Positions 8,405 to 16,522 of a stretch of 64,000 bases of DNA are shown here, piece by piece. The stretch spans positions 1 to 64,000 of the forward strand of contig CAIFEX010000009.1 in the NCBI GenBank assembly GCA_903789665.1, read 5' to 3'. This DNA is from an uncultured Clostridium sp. (lineage in GTDB: Bacteria; Bacillota; Clostridia; Clostridiales; Clostridiaceae). The first letter of the stretch is position 1; each line of letters opens with the position of its first letter. The notes under the pieces were generated by a model, which saw nothing but the letters and a program-made list of their open reading frames with translations, ran no database searches and had not been told where the DNA came from. The position numbers and the translations under genes were made by a program.

Positions 8405-9271
8405 ATGAAAATATCTGAAATTATGAAACAAAGAATGATATTCTCTTTTGAAGTATTTCCGCCAAAAAAGGATCAGCCTATGGATTATCTTTTAGACACT
8501 TTGAAACATCTTTATGTTTTTAATCCTGATTTTATTAGCTGCACTTATGGTGCAGGGGGAACTAATGCGGGCCGGAATATCGAAGTCTGCAGGGCAATTA
8601 AAAAAAGTGGGAGGACTGTTCCTGTAGCTCATTTTACCTGTATTGGCAATAGCATGGAAAATATAAGAAAAAGCTTGCAGATATATTTGAACATGGGCAT
8701 TGATCATGTCCTGGCACTGCGCGGCGATTTTCCAAAAGGATGGAAAGGTACAATGGGCGATTTTAATTATGCAAATGAATTGGTTGCATTTATTAGAAAA
8801 AATTTTCCTGAATTCTGTATTGCTGTAGCAGGTAATCCTGAGAAGCATTTTCAGGCTAATTCTTTTGAAGAGGACATTGCCCACCTCCGTGTGAAACAGG
8901 ACTCAGGTGCGGATTACATCATGACACAGCTGTGTCATGATGTGGATCAGTATGAGTGGTGGGTTGAAAAAATCCGGAAAGCGGGCATTTCACTGCCGAT
9001 TGATGTAGGAATAATGCCTGCCCTTTCAAAAGACTCCATTATCCGTATGACAGTATCCAACGGCAGTTCAATTCCAAGAGAGCTTGCAGAAATAATTGCC
9101 AGGTACGGTGATAACCCAGAGGATTTTAAAAAGGCAGGAAAAGAATATACGATAAAACAAATGTACAGGTTCATAGATGCAGGGATAAATGGACTCCATA
9201 TTTATTCTTTAAATAGGTGGAAGGATGTGTCTGATATTTTAAATGAGTCCGGTATTATGGGATTTAAATAA
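8405..9271 (+). CDS. metF: Methylenetetrahydrofolate reductase (MetF family)
   Basis: Predicted to reduce 5,10-methylene-THF to 5-methyl-THF with an FAD TIM barrel, supplying methyl groups for methionine or, in acetogens, the methyl branch. The 288-residue product begins MKISEIMKQRMIFSFEVFPPKK, with the conserved FSFEVFPPK near the N-terminus; SCTYGAGGT and ALRGDFP are also family segments. The ATG at 8405 is chosen on homology because no good ribosome site is visible. A GTG at 8330 would add 25 residues encoded by the hairpin. Codon use looks somewhat more GC-rich than in neighbouring genes (for example gcgggccgg), so separate acquisition is possible. Confidence 0.88.
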   Translation: MKISEIMKQRMIFSFEVFPPKKDQPMDYLLDTLKHLYVFNPDFISCTYGAGGTNAGRNIEVCRAIKKSGRTVPVAHFTCIGNSMENIRKSLQIYLNMGIDHVLALRGDFPKGWKGTMGDFNYANELVAFIRKNFPEFCIAVAGNPEKHFQANSFEEDIAHLRVKQDSGADYIMTQLCHDVDQYEWWVEKIRKAGISLPIDVGIMPALSKDSIIRMTVSNGSSIPRELAEIIARYGDNPEDFKKAGKEYTIKQMYRFIDAGINGLHIYSLNRWKDVSDILNESGIMGFK

Positions 9272-9284
9272 ACAAGTGCGGCAA

Positions 9285-10433
9285 TTAAAAGTTATTTATT
9301 ATCCAGCTTTCCATTCTTCCCATGGAGGACTTAAGTTTGTCCATACTGTATGCATAGGATATCCTGATATGTCCTTCGCCCTTTTTACCAAAGGCGGAAC
9401 CTGGTACTACGGCTACTTTGGCTTCTTTTAAAAGTTTTTCGCAGAATTCATCACTTTCCATGTTGAAGTTTTTTATGGATGGAAAAACATAAAAGGCGCC
9501 TTTGGGTAAATTCAGTTCAAATCCCAGATACTGCAATTTATCATACATATAGTCCCTTCTTTCCTTAAATCTTGAACGCATGTAGTTGACATCTTCCATA
9601 CAGCGCTTTAATCCCTCATAAGCCCCCCACTGGGAAACAGATGGAGCACAGGATACATTGTACTGGTGAACTTTTGCAATTTGATCCATAAATGTTTTTA
9701 CTGCACATACATAACCTATTCTGAGTCCTGTCATTGAAAACATCTTGGAAAAACCACTGACCAATATAACCTGATCTTTTATATCACTGTATTGGGCCGG
9801 GGAATAATGCTCTCCCTCAAAGTTTATTGAAGCGTATATTTCATCGCTTATTACAACCAGTTTATTTTCCTTAATCAAATTATGAAGTTTCTTATTGTCA
9901 TTTTCGGATAATACGGCACCTGTGGGATTAGATGGGTAGGATAAAACCATTGCCTTGGGTTTTTCATTTTCAAGTGTTCTTTTCAAATAGTCAAAGTCTA
10001 TGGAAAAATCATCTTTTAAATTATAGGTGACTGCATTTCCACCTAAAATTTTCACACAGCTTTCATAAGCTGGATAAGCTGGATCCGGTATGAGCACTTT
10101 ATCACCGGGATTTATAAGGGCGGCAAACACATCCATCAGTGCTTCACTTCCACCTACTGTAACATAGATTTCATTTCTGCTGTAATTTATTTGAAGGTTC
10201 TTTAGATATTTTGATATTTCCTCTCTGAGTTCTATAATACCGGCATTTGGCGTATATGTAGTTTTGTTGTCTTCAATGGCCTTTATCATGGCTCTTTTGA
10301 TTTTATAAGGTACATTGAAATCAGGTTGGCCTAGAGTTAGTGATATTGCATCCGGGTATTTCAGAACTTTATCGTAAAATTTTCTAATACCTGATATTTT
10401 TACAGATTGTACACTTCTTGATACTCTGTTCAA
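9285..10433 (-). CDS. Class I/II PLP-dependent aminotransferase
   Basis: A fold-type I aminotransferase of 382 residues with PLP-binding Lys230 in SGFSKMFSMTGLRIGY, NPTGA in the cofactor region and the C-terminal arginine in HIRISYA. It resembles the aspartate aminotransferase / PatA group. Facing asd-dapA-dapB it could be the N-acetyl-diaminopimelate aminotransferase of the acetylase lysine route, but substrate cannot be read from sequence. It starts at TTG 10433 behind a GGGAAG-type site. It is convergent with metF, leaving only 13 bases between the stops. Confidence 0.85.
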   Translation of the reverse strand: MNRVSRSVQSVKISGIRKFYDKVLKYPDAISLTLGQPDFNVPYKIKRAMIKAIEDNKTTYTPNAGIIELREEISKYLKNLQINYSRNEIYVTVGGSEALMDVFAALINPGDKVLIPDPAYPAYESCVKILGGNAVTYNLKDDFSIDFDYLKRTLENEKPKAMVLSYPSNPTGAVLSENDNKKLHNLIKENKLVVISDEIYASINFEGEHYSPAQYSDIKDQVILVSGFSKMFSMTGLRIGYVCAVKTFMDQIAKVHQYNVSCAPSVSQWGAYEGLKRCMEDVNYMRSRFKERRDYMYDKLQYLGFELNLPKGAFYVFPSIKNFNMESDEFCEKLLKEAKVAVVPGSAFGKKGEGHIRISYAYSMDKLKSSMGRMESWIINNF

Positions 10434-10558
10434 ATTTACACTTCCCGTCTATTTCAAATTTATTTTTTCTTTATTTTTAATATATTTTTATTATACTTTT
10501 ATATTTTACAATTTTAAATGGATATAGTAAATAGATTATAGAGAGGAGAATAATAATA

Positions 10559-11269
10559 TTGATACAAAAAGTACTGGAATTAAAGAGCATTTCTAAGAAA
10601 AGAGGAAAGTTGCGGGTATTAAAAGATATTTCCTTTTCTATAAGTAAAGGTGAAATCTGCGGATTTGTAGGAAAAAATGGTGCTGGGAAGACTACGCTGA
10701 TCAAAATTATAACGGGTATGTTATTTCCAGATGAAGGTGAAATTATAATAGGAGGAAAGAGTCTTGAAACTGAAAGAGAAGAGGCATTGCAAAATGTGGG
10801 CGCTATAGTGGAAACGCCGGAGTTTTACGGATACATGACAGGAAGACAAAATTTAAATTATATAGCAAGTATGCTGGAAAATGTTACAAAAGATAAAATA
10901 GAAGATGTTATTAAATATTCTAAATTAGGTGTAAAAATTGATAAAAAAGTGAAGACCTATTCTTTGGGAATGAAGCAGAGGCTGGGCCTTGCCCAAGCTC
11001 TTATGGGTGAAATATCTCTTTTAATATTGGATGAACCTACGAATGGTTTGGATCCAATTGGAGTTGTGGAACTTAAAAAAACTATAAAGATTTTAGCTGA
11101 AGAGAAAGGGGTATGTGTTTTTATATCCTCACATATTTTAAGCGAAATAGAGAGTATATGTACAAAGGTTATTTTTATAAATGAGGGTAAAATTGTGGGA
11201 ACCTGTTCTAATTTAAAACAAAATCTAGAAGAAAAATTCATAGAAATGATGGGGGAAAATGATGAATAA
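10559..11269 (+). CDS. ABC transporter ATP-binding protein
   Basis: ATPase subunit (236 residues) of an ABC-2 type exporter. It has Walker A GKNGAGKTT near 38-46, signature YSLGMKQRLGLAQ near 138, Walker B LLILDEPTNGLDP and switch SSHILSE. Its closest style is the BcrA/lantibiotic-immunity group. It starts at TTG 10559 after GAGAGGAG. It overlaps the permease gene by 11 bases and is followed by a two-component system, the arrangement of antibiotic- or envelope-stress-responsive exporters. The substrate is unknown. Confidence 0.9.
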   Translation: MIQKVLELKSISKKRGKLRVLKDISFSISKGEICGFVGKNGAGKTTLIKIITGMLFPDEGEIIIGGKSLETEREEALQNVGAIVETPEFYGYMTGRQNLNYIASMLENVTKDKIEDVIKYSKLGVKIDKKVKTYSLGMKQRLGLAQALMGEISLLILDEPTNGLDPIGVVELKKTIKILAEEKGVCVFISSHILSEIESICTKVIFINEGKIVGTCSNLKQNLEEKFIEMMGENDE

Positions 11270-12425
11270 GTATATATGGGAGGAAGTAAAAAGAATAATA
11301 ATTAAAAAGAAAATTTGGATTGTTATTGTTATTATGATTACAATTGGCTTTGGATTGATAAGTATATTGAAGACAAATACCCTAGAAGTACAAATCCAGA
11401 AATATAAGGCTCTTCTTGTCAACCAAAAAATGGGCAGGGATAAAGCTAATTCAGAACTCAAAAAAGCTGAATTTTCCAGAGATATAGTGAGTACCCAGAA
11501 GGAGATAAAGGATAAGGAAAAACAATTGAATGAAATAAAAAGTTATGATAGATCAAAACTGGATCAGCGGATTCAAAAATTGAAAAAGAAAAATAATCCT
11601 GAGAATGAATACAAGCTGCTTCAATTGAAATATGAGAAAAAATACAATATAGGAAAAAGTGAACTTATACCAAAGGGGATGTATTCAGCTATGGAAATTC
11701 TGACATATTTTATACCGGTGTTTTTTTTACTTATTCTCATTGTATTTTTATCCGATATAGTGTCAGGAGATTATTCCCCAAATACAATTAAAAATTTGGT
11801 TACAAAGCCTATTTCAAGGAAGAAAATCATTGTGTCCAAATTTGCTGCTTCCATGATTTTAAATATAGGTATGTTGATTGCAAGTACCTTAATATTCATA
11901 TTGGAAGCTGGAATTCATCTGGGTTTTTCAGATTACAGACTGCCTTTTGATGTAGGTGCAAGGTATGTTTTTGACAGTTCTCTTACGTTAAGTCCAATAA
12001 CTTCACAGATGAAGTATGTGAGTGGAAGCAGATCAATTATTCCACTCTGGAGTGCAATTATCGAATTGCTATTGATTGCAATAATTGTTTCAGCTGCTAT
12101 TATATCAATAATTTTGCTCATATCGGTTTTCTGCAGAAATTCACTTGTTTCCTCCCTTGTAAGTTTTATACTAATTGGAGGAACAGCTGTCTGGTACCTT
12201 TTTGGTTTTGCAGGCAGATATGTTGTATCGGCAAAATACGGAGCTTTTGTAAAATTTCTGCCCATTCCATATATAGTTGATGTAATGGGGGTTTTAAGCG
12301 GTGATATTTCTGTGCAGCTTACCAGCACTATAAATGTGTTTTCTGTATTGATGGTCTGTTTGGCATGGACTTCAATTATGCTGTTTTTGAGCAGTTATGT
12401 TTTTGGTAAGAGGGATTTTGATTGA
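11259..12425 (+). CDS. ABC-2 type transporter permease
   Basis: A 388-residue membrane protein with one N-terminal helix (about 16-36) and a charged, probably coiled-coil extracytoplasmic segment rich in Lys/Glu/Gln (about 55-140). At least five further hydrophobic helices follow to the C-terminus. This is the layout of ABC-2 permeases. Tandem ATGs at 11259 and 11262 are equally possible starts; GGGGGA lies just upstream. It overlaps the ATPase gene and ends about 40 bases before the response-regulator start. Confidence 0.85.
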   Translation: MMNKYIWEEVKRIIIKKKIWIVIVIMITIGFGLISILKTNTLEVQIQKYKALLVNQKMGRDKANSELKKAEFSRDIVSTQKEIKDKEKQLNEIKSYDRSKLDQRIQKLKKKNNPENEYKLLQLKYEKKYNIGKSELIPKGMYSAMEILTYFIPVFFLLILIVFLSDIVSGDYSPNTIKNLVTKPISRKKIIVSKFAASMILNIGMLIASTLIFILEAGIHLGFSDYRLPFDVGARYVFDSSLTLSPITSQMKYVSGSRSIIPLWSAIIELLLIAIIVSAAIISIILLISVFCRNSLVSSLVSFILIGGTAVWYLFGFAGRYVVSAKYGAFVKFLPIPYIVDVMGVLSGDISVQLTSTINVFSVLMVCLAWTSIMLFLSSYVFGKRDFD

Positions 12426-12463
12426 AAATACAAAGTGCTATAATTTTAAATTGGGTGATTGTT

Positions 12464-13153
12464 GTGAAGAAAAATATATTGATAATAGATGATGACAATG
12501 ACATAAGAAATATGCTTGTGAATTATTTTAAAAAGGAAGATTACTTGGTGTATTATGCTTCTGATGGAGAGAAGGGTCTGCAAATTTTGGAATCCAAGTC
12601 AGTTTCTCTGATAATTCTAGATATTATGATGCCAAAGATGGATGGCTATACCATGTTGTCTAAACTCAGAGAATTCTCAAGTGTGCCTGTTATACTTCTC
12701 ACTGCAAAAGACCAGCAAATGGACAAGATAAGGGGATTTATAGTTGGATGTGATGATTACATAGTAAATCCCTTTGATTTTACAGAACTTTCATTGAGGG
12801 TGTTAGCTGTACTCAGAAGATCTAAAGTCAGTAATACCCTGCAGAACCACGTGTTGAAAATTAGGGATATAGAAATAAATACCCTGGAACATACAGTAAA
12901 AAAAGATAATAGGGAAATTGTACTTACTCCGAAGGAATATGAGATTTTGTATACACTGGCATCAAATAGGGGTCGGGTATATTCCACCAGAATGCTCTAT
13001 GAAATAATTTGGAAAGATACCTTTATGGAAAATGACAATACTGTAACCATGCATGTTAAAAATTTAAGGAGAAAACTAGGAGACAGTGTTAAACAGGGAA
13101 AATATATAAAAACCATATGGGGAGTGGGCTATAAAATTGAAAAAAATATTTAA
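12464..13153 (+). CDS. OmpR-family response regulator with Asn at the conserved Lys position
   Basis: A receiver domain plus a winged-helix DNA-binding domain in 229 residues. The acidic cluster (D9-D11), phosphoacceptor Asp53 in LDIMMPKMDG and Thr80 are present. The almost invariant lysine of the KPF motif is replaced by Asn102 (codon AAT at 12767-12769, VNPFD), one base away from AAA. The C-terminal half ends in the usual VGYKIE. GTG 12464 is chosen because GGGTGA precedes it; a TTG at 12422 would add 14 residues and overlap the permease. It overlaps the kinase gene by 17 bases. It probably controls the adjacent ABC exporter. Confidence 0.88.
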   Translation: MKKNILIIDDDNDIRNMLVNYFKKEDYLVYYASDGEKGLQILESKSVSLIILDIMMPKMDGYTMLSKLREFSSVPVILLTAKDQQMDKIRGFIVGCDDYIVNPFDFTELSLRVLAVLRRSKVSNTLQNHVLKIRDIEINTLEHTVKKDNREIVLTPKEYEILYTLASNRGRVYSTRMLYEIIWKDTFMENDNTVTMHVKNLRRKLGDSVKQGKYIKTIWGVGYKIEKNI

Positions 13154-14504
13154 ACTCAGAAGTGAACTGGTTTTTTCTGCAGTTATTTCGGTAATTGTAT
13201 CACTTGTACTTGCAGTTTTTTTGAGAGAATTTGTTTTGGGTTCTTTTTTAAATAGTTATAATGATACCCCCGAATATATACATAAAAATATGATTACTCC
13301 AGTTGAACGGGACTTGAAGAACATGGATATGAATGATCCTGGAGAATTACAGAAATATATGAGTGAAGAATATAGCATGACTTACTATATTTTTGTAGTG
13401 AGAAAAGACGGAAAGGTGATAGCTTCAAACAACAGGGAAATTAAAAGTCTAGATAATAATCAGATTGAAAATGGAAAGAAGACATTTGAATTTTTAAATG
13501 CCCATAGAGATAATCTGGTTAAAATAACCAGGTGTGATTATGTAAAAGATGGGTACTATTTGTATTACATATATACGGGTTATGGTAAATTGGATAATAG
13601 CAATATTGTAGGTATGATGGCAGTTTTAATCTTCATAATTGTATTTTTCATGCTCATATGGAGGCGTATATCTTATATATCCCAAATAAAATCAACGGTT
13701 AGAAGTATCGCTGAAGGTGATCTATCCAAAAGAGTTCCTCTTAAATACAAAAATGAACTCAGGGAATTATCCGAAGATGTAAATTACATGGCTTCAAAAA
13801 TAGAAAGGGAAGAGAAAAACAGAAACGAATTTTTTACTAATATATCCCATGATCTGAGAACTCCTTTGACCACTATACTGGGATATATAGATATGATTAA
13901 AAATGGAAAATATGATTCAGAACATGAACTCAATGATTATATAGATATAATGAACAGAAAAGGATTGTATTTAAAAAACATGCTGGATGATTTCTTTGAA
14001 TATTCAAAATTGGCTTCCAATGACATAATACTGGAAAAACAATATTTGCAGTTAAATGAACTGGCAAGGCAGGTAACCGAAGAAGATGAAGATGAATTTA
14101 TACGGAAGGGCTTGAAGTTTTCACTCAAATTACCTCAGGAATCTATTGGTATTGAGGTAGATCCCGATCTATTTTTAAGGACAGTAAACAACCTTTTAAG
14201 TAATGCACTTAAGTATTCTAAGAATGGTACGACTGTTGAGCTCAAGGCAGGTAGGGAAAAATACAATGATAGTTTTTATTCAGTAGTTTCAGTGTCAAAT
14301 ATTCCTAAAGTTCCAATTGATGATGAAGATATGGAGAATTTTTTTGAGAGATCATACAAGAGGGATTTATCTAGGAAAGAAGAGGGCAGCGGCCTTGGGT
14401 TGTCAATTGTAAAAGAAATAGTTAAACTTCATGGTGGGTTTGTAAAGGTGTTTAGAGAAAATAAAAAACTGACATTTAAAATATTTCTACAGATGAAATG
14501 TTAA
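13137..14504 (+). CDS. Sensor histidine kinase
   Basis: The 455-residue membrane kinase has a first transmembrane helix at about 12-36 and an extracytoplasmic sensor of about 120 residues. A second helix lies at 158-176, followed by HAMP. The phosphoacceptor is His238 in NISHDLRTP, the N-box is NNLLSNALKYS and the G-box is EGSGLGLSIV. It starts at TTG 13137 inside the regulator's last codons, suggesting translational coupling. It is presumed partner of the upstream regulator and ABC exporter, and it is followed by a strong terminator. Confidence 0.9.
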   Translation: MKKIFKLRSELVFSAVISVIVSLVLAVFLREFVLGSFLNSYNDTPEYIHKNMITPVERDLKNMDMNDPGELQKYMSEEYSMTYYIFVVRKDGKVIASNNREIKSLDNNQIENGKKTFEFLNAHRDNLVKITRCDYVKDGYYLYYIYTGYGKLDNSNIVGMMAVLIFIIVFFMLIWRRISYISQIKSTVRSIAEGDLSKRVPLKYKNELRELSEDVNYMASKIEREEKNRNEFFTNISHDLRTPLTTILGYIDMIKNGKYDSEHELNDYIDIMNRKGLYLKNMLDDFFEYSKLASNDIILEKQYLQLNELARQVTEEDEDEFIRKGLKFSLKLPQESIGIEVDPDLFLRTVNNLLSNALKYSKNGTTVELKAGREKYNDSFYSVVSVSNIPKVPIDDEDMENFFERSYKRDLSRKEEGSGLGLSIVKEIVKLHGGFVKVFRENKKLTFKIFLQMKC

Positions 14505-14538
14505 ATTTAAGTGAATTGATAATTTGATTTATAGGGTG

Positions 14539-14590
14539 AAAAGATATAACTTGATTGCTGAATTTCAGTAACTAGGTTATATCTTTTTGG
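14539..14590 (+). terminator. Terminator after the two-component system
   Basis: AAAGATATAAC pairs with GTTATATCTTT around a long loop and is followed by TT and a G-rich sequence. The nearly symmetric stem could also stop the convergent tRNA transcript. Confidence 0.8.
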
Positions 14591-14593
14591 GTT

Positions 14594-14667
14594 TGGAGGC
14601 GCCACCCAGATTTGAACTGGGGATGAAGGTTTTGCAGACCTCTGCCTTACCGCTTGGCTATAGCGCC
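14594..14667 (-). tRNA. tRNA-Cys (GCA)
   Basis: A complete cloverleaf with acceptor GGCGCTA/TGGCGCC, anticodon loop CTGCAAA and T-loop TTCAAAT. The 3' CCA is encoded. It is last in the five-tRNA transcript. Confidence 0.95.
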
Positions 14668-14677
14668 CTATCTAAAA

Positions 14678-14752
14678 TGGAGCGGAAGACGGGATTTGAA
14701 CCCGCGACATCCACCTTGGCAAGGTGGCACTCTACCACTGAGTCACTCCCGC
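14678..14752 (-). tRNA. tRNA-Gly (GCC)
   Basis: Acceptor GCGGGAG/CTTCCGC, anticodon loop TTGCCAA, T-arm GCGGG/CCCGT-like with TTCAAAT, encoded CCA. Ten bases separate it from tRNA-Cys. Confidence 0.95.
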
Positions 14753-14766
14753 ATGCTTCAAAATAA

Positions 14767-14842
<76 letters not shown>

Positions 14843-14845
14843 CAA

Positions 14846-14922
14846 TGGCGACCCAGAAGGGGTTCGGACCCTCGACCTCCGGCGTGACAGGCCGGCACTC
14901 TAACCAACTGAGCCACTGGGCC
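14846..14922 (-). tRNA. tRNA-Asp (GTC)
   Basis: Acceptor GGCCCAG/CTGGGTC, anticodon loop CTGTCAC, T-loop TCCGAAC, encoded CCA. Only three bases separate it from tRNA-Phe. Confidence 0.95.
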
Positions 14923-14934
14923 GTAATCATAATA

Positions 14935-15010
14935 TGGTGGGCACAACAGGGCTCGAACCTGTGACCCCCTGCTTGTAAGGCAGATGCTCTCCCAGCTGAG
15001 CTATGCGCCC
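14935..15010 (-). tRNA. tRNA-Val (TAC)
   Basis: Acceptor GGGCGCA/TGTGCCC, anticodon loop CTTACAA, T-loop TTCGAGC, encoded CCA. It is the first tRNA after the promoter. Confidence 0.96.
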
Positions 15011-15039
15011 ATAAGCACATTATTACCACGACAATTCAT

Positions 15040-15068
15040 ATTATATATTGAGTTCTAGATATTGTCAA
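15040..15068 (-). promoter_or_regulatory. Consensus promoter of the tRNA cluster
   Basis: On the minus strand TTGACA (15068-15063), exactly 17 bases, TATAAT (15045-15040): both hexamers match the sigma-A consensus perfectly. It lies about 30 bases before tRNA-Val. Confidence 0.92.
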
Positions 15069-15200
15069 TACTCTAGGCAAAATTTAAAGTTAAAAAAGTG
15101 ATTTTAGATTTATCCAATTTTGCAATGTCGATATTTGACAATAGAAATTTGAATATAGATTTTGTTTGGATGCATACTATTTTTGAAGGGAGTGTGAAAG

Positions 15201-16103
15201 ATGCTGCTATTAACAATAGTTTACGATAAAGAAAGAAAAGAGATAATACAGGGAATTCAAGAACTAAAAGAGTATTTCAGACATAAAGGTGTGCTTATTG
15301 GAATATATGAAAGTATGGAATCTAATACTCACTTCCTTAAGTTATTTTGTGATAGGGAAATTGATAACAAGCTTAGAAATATATTTAATATGTATATTGC
15401 AAATATTATATACAATATAGTGATAGAAGAATTTTGTGAAGAGGATATCTTAGCTTTTTTATCCAATGAATATTTTTTCCTTAAATATGATGAGCTGGAA
15501 GAAATCAGGCTGGAGAGCATGAAGGTGCTTGAAGGCGGAATGAAAATTATAGATGAAAATTCAATATCATGTATAAATAAAAGAAATGATATACTGGATA
15601 AAATATCTAAGTGCATAAGTGAAAATAATGAAATAAATATAGATGGATTCATAACTTTTAGAATAAAAGAACTTCTGGGTGATCTGGAGAGTATAGTTGA
15701 CAAAGTAGTGGAAAAATATATGGTAAACAAGGAATACAATGAATTTATAAAACTTTTAAAATATTTTGTAGAAATTCAAGAAAGTAAAATAGATTATTTA
15801 AGTATAATAATTGACAATAATGGAAAATATATAATAAAAGATGGAGAGAGGGATATAACAAGAAGTTTTTTTAAGGAATTCACAGAATTAAATCATGACG
15901 AAAATATGACTTCGGATTTGGATGACATTTTGATAAGTGCACTTATAACTGCTTCACCCAGTAAAATTGTAATTCACTGTGCTGAGAATTGTAGGAATCC
16001 AGAACTTATAAATACTATTGAAAAAGTTTTTACCGGCAGAGTTAAATTTTGCAATAATTGTAGTATATGTGAGTCTATAAAAAATAATTTTAATAGAATT
16101 TAA
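15201..16103 (+). CDS. ytxC: YtxC-family sporulation protein (putative)
   Basis: A 300-residue soluble protein matching the YtxC family by its overall pattern: a beta-rich start MLLLTIVYD, then acidic helices, with ITFRIKELLGDLE near the middle. The second half contains VEIQESKIDYLSIII, and a CNNCSICESIKNNF segment lies near the C-terminus. The family is found in spore formers next to thrS, as here; its molecular function is unknown. The ATG follows GAAGGGAGTG. It lies between the tRNA promoter region and the thrS T-box. Confidence 0.8.
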   Translation: MLLLTIVYDKERKEIIQGIQELKEYFRHKGVLIGIYESMESNTHFLKLFCDREIDNKLRNIFNMYIANIIYNIVIEEFCEEDILAFLSNEYFFLKYDELEEIRLESMKVLEGGMKIIDENSISCINKRNDILDKISKCISENNEINIDGFITFRIKELLGDLESIVDKVVEKYMVNKEYNEFIKLLKYFVEIQESKIDYLSIIIDNNGKYIIKDGERDITRSFFKEFTELNHDENMTSDLDDILISALITASPSKIVIHCAENCRNPELINTIEKVFTGRVKFCNNCSICESIKNNFNRI

Positions 16104-16111
16104 TTTTTTTA

Positions 16112-16140
16112 TTGACAGAGTCATTTTAGAATAATATAAT
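16112..16140 (+). promoter_or_regulatory. Promoter of thrS
   Basis: TTGACA (16112-16117), 17 bases, TATAAT (16135-16140): a perfect sigma-A consensus just after the ytxC stop. Confidence 0.9.
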
Positions 16141-16149
16141 AAAGCCAAA

Positions 16150-16403
16150 TAGAAGTAAAAACTGTGAAAGGGAAAAGTAGACGGATCAATTATTTTAAGA
16201 GAGAGGAATTGCAAGCTGAAAAATTCCTTAGGTAAAATCTGTTGAAAAACCACCCGGGAGTTGTATACTGAATTTTTATTAAGTATTTCCGCTGGCCAGC
16301 GTTAAAGGTTGAGAGAATAGTGTATGAGATCTTTGGCTTTATACTGTTAAGTTGGGTGGAACCGCGGTAATACTCGTCCCATAAGAGGGAGGAGCTTTTT
16401 TTT
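16150..16403 (+). ncRNA. T-box leader of thrS, specifier ACC (Thr)
   Basis: This tRNA-sensing leader carries the stem I AGTAGA motif near 16175 and the specifier ACC (16249-16251) followed by A. The canonical T-box GGGTGGAACCGCGG lies at 16354-16367. A terminator (CTCGTCCC against GGGAGGAG) is followed by eight T residues to 16403. Uncharged tRNA-Thr should pair with ACC and with the T-box to block the terminator and allow thrS transcription. Confidence 0.95.
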
Positions 16404-16522
16404 ATTCATTTTTATACTTTAACCAAAGATTGGATATTTTTATTTTATTATCAGGTGAATGATGAAATTACTTGAAAAAGGAAATTTTTGAAATCGGAAG
16501 ATTTATTAAGGAGGAATAAATA

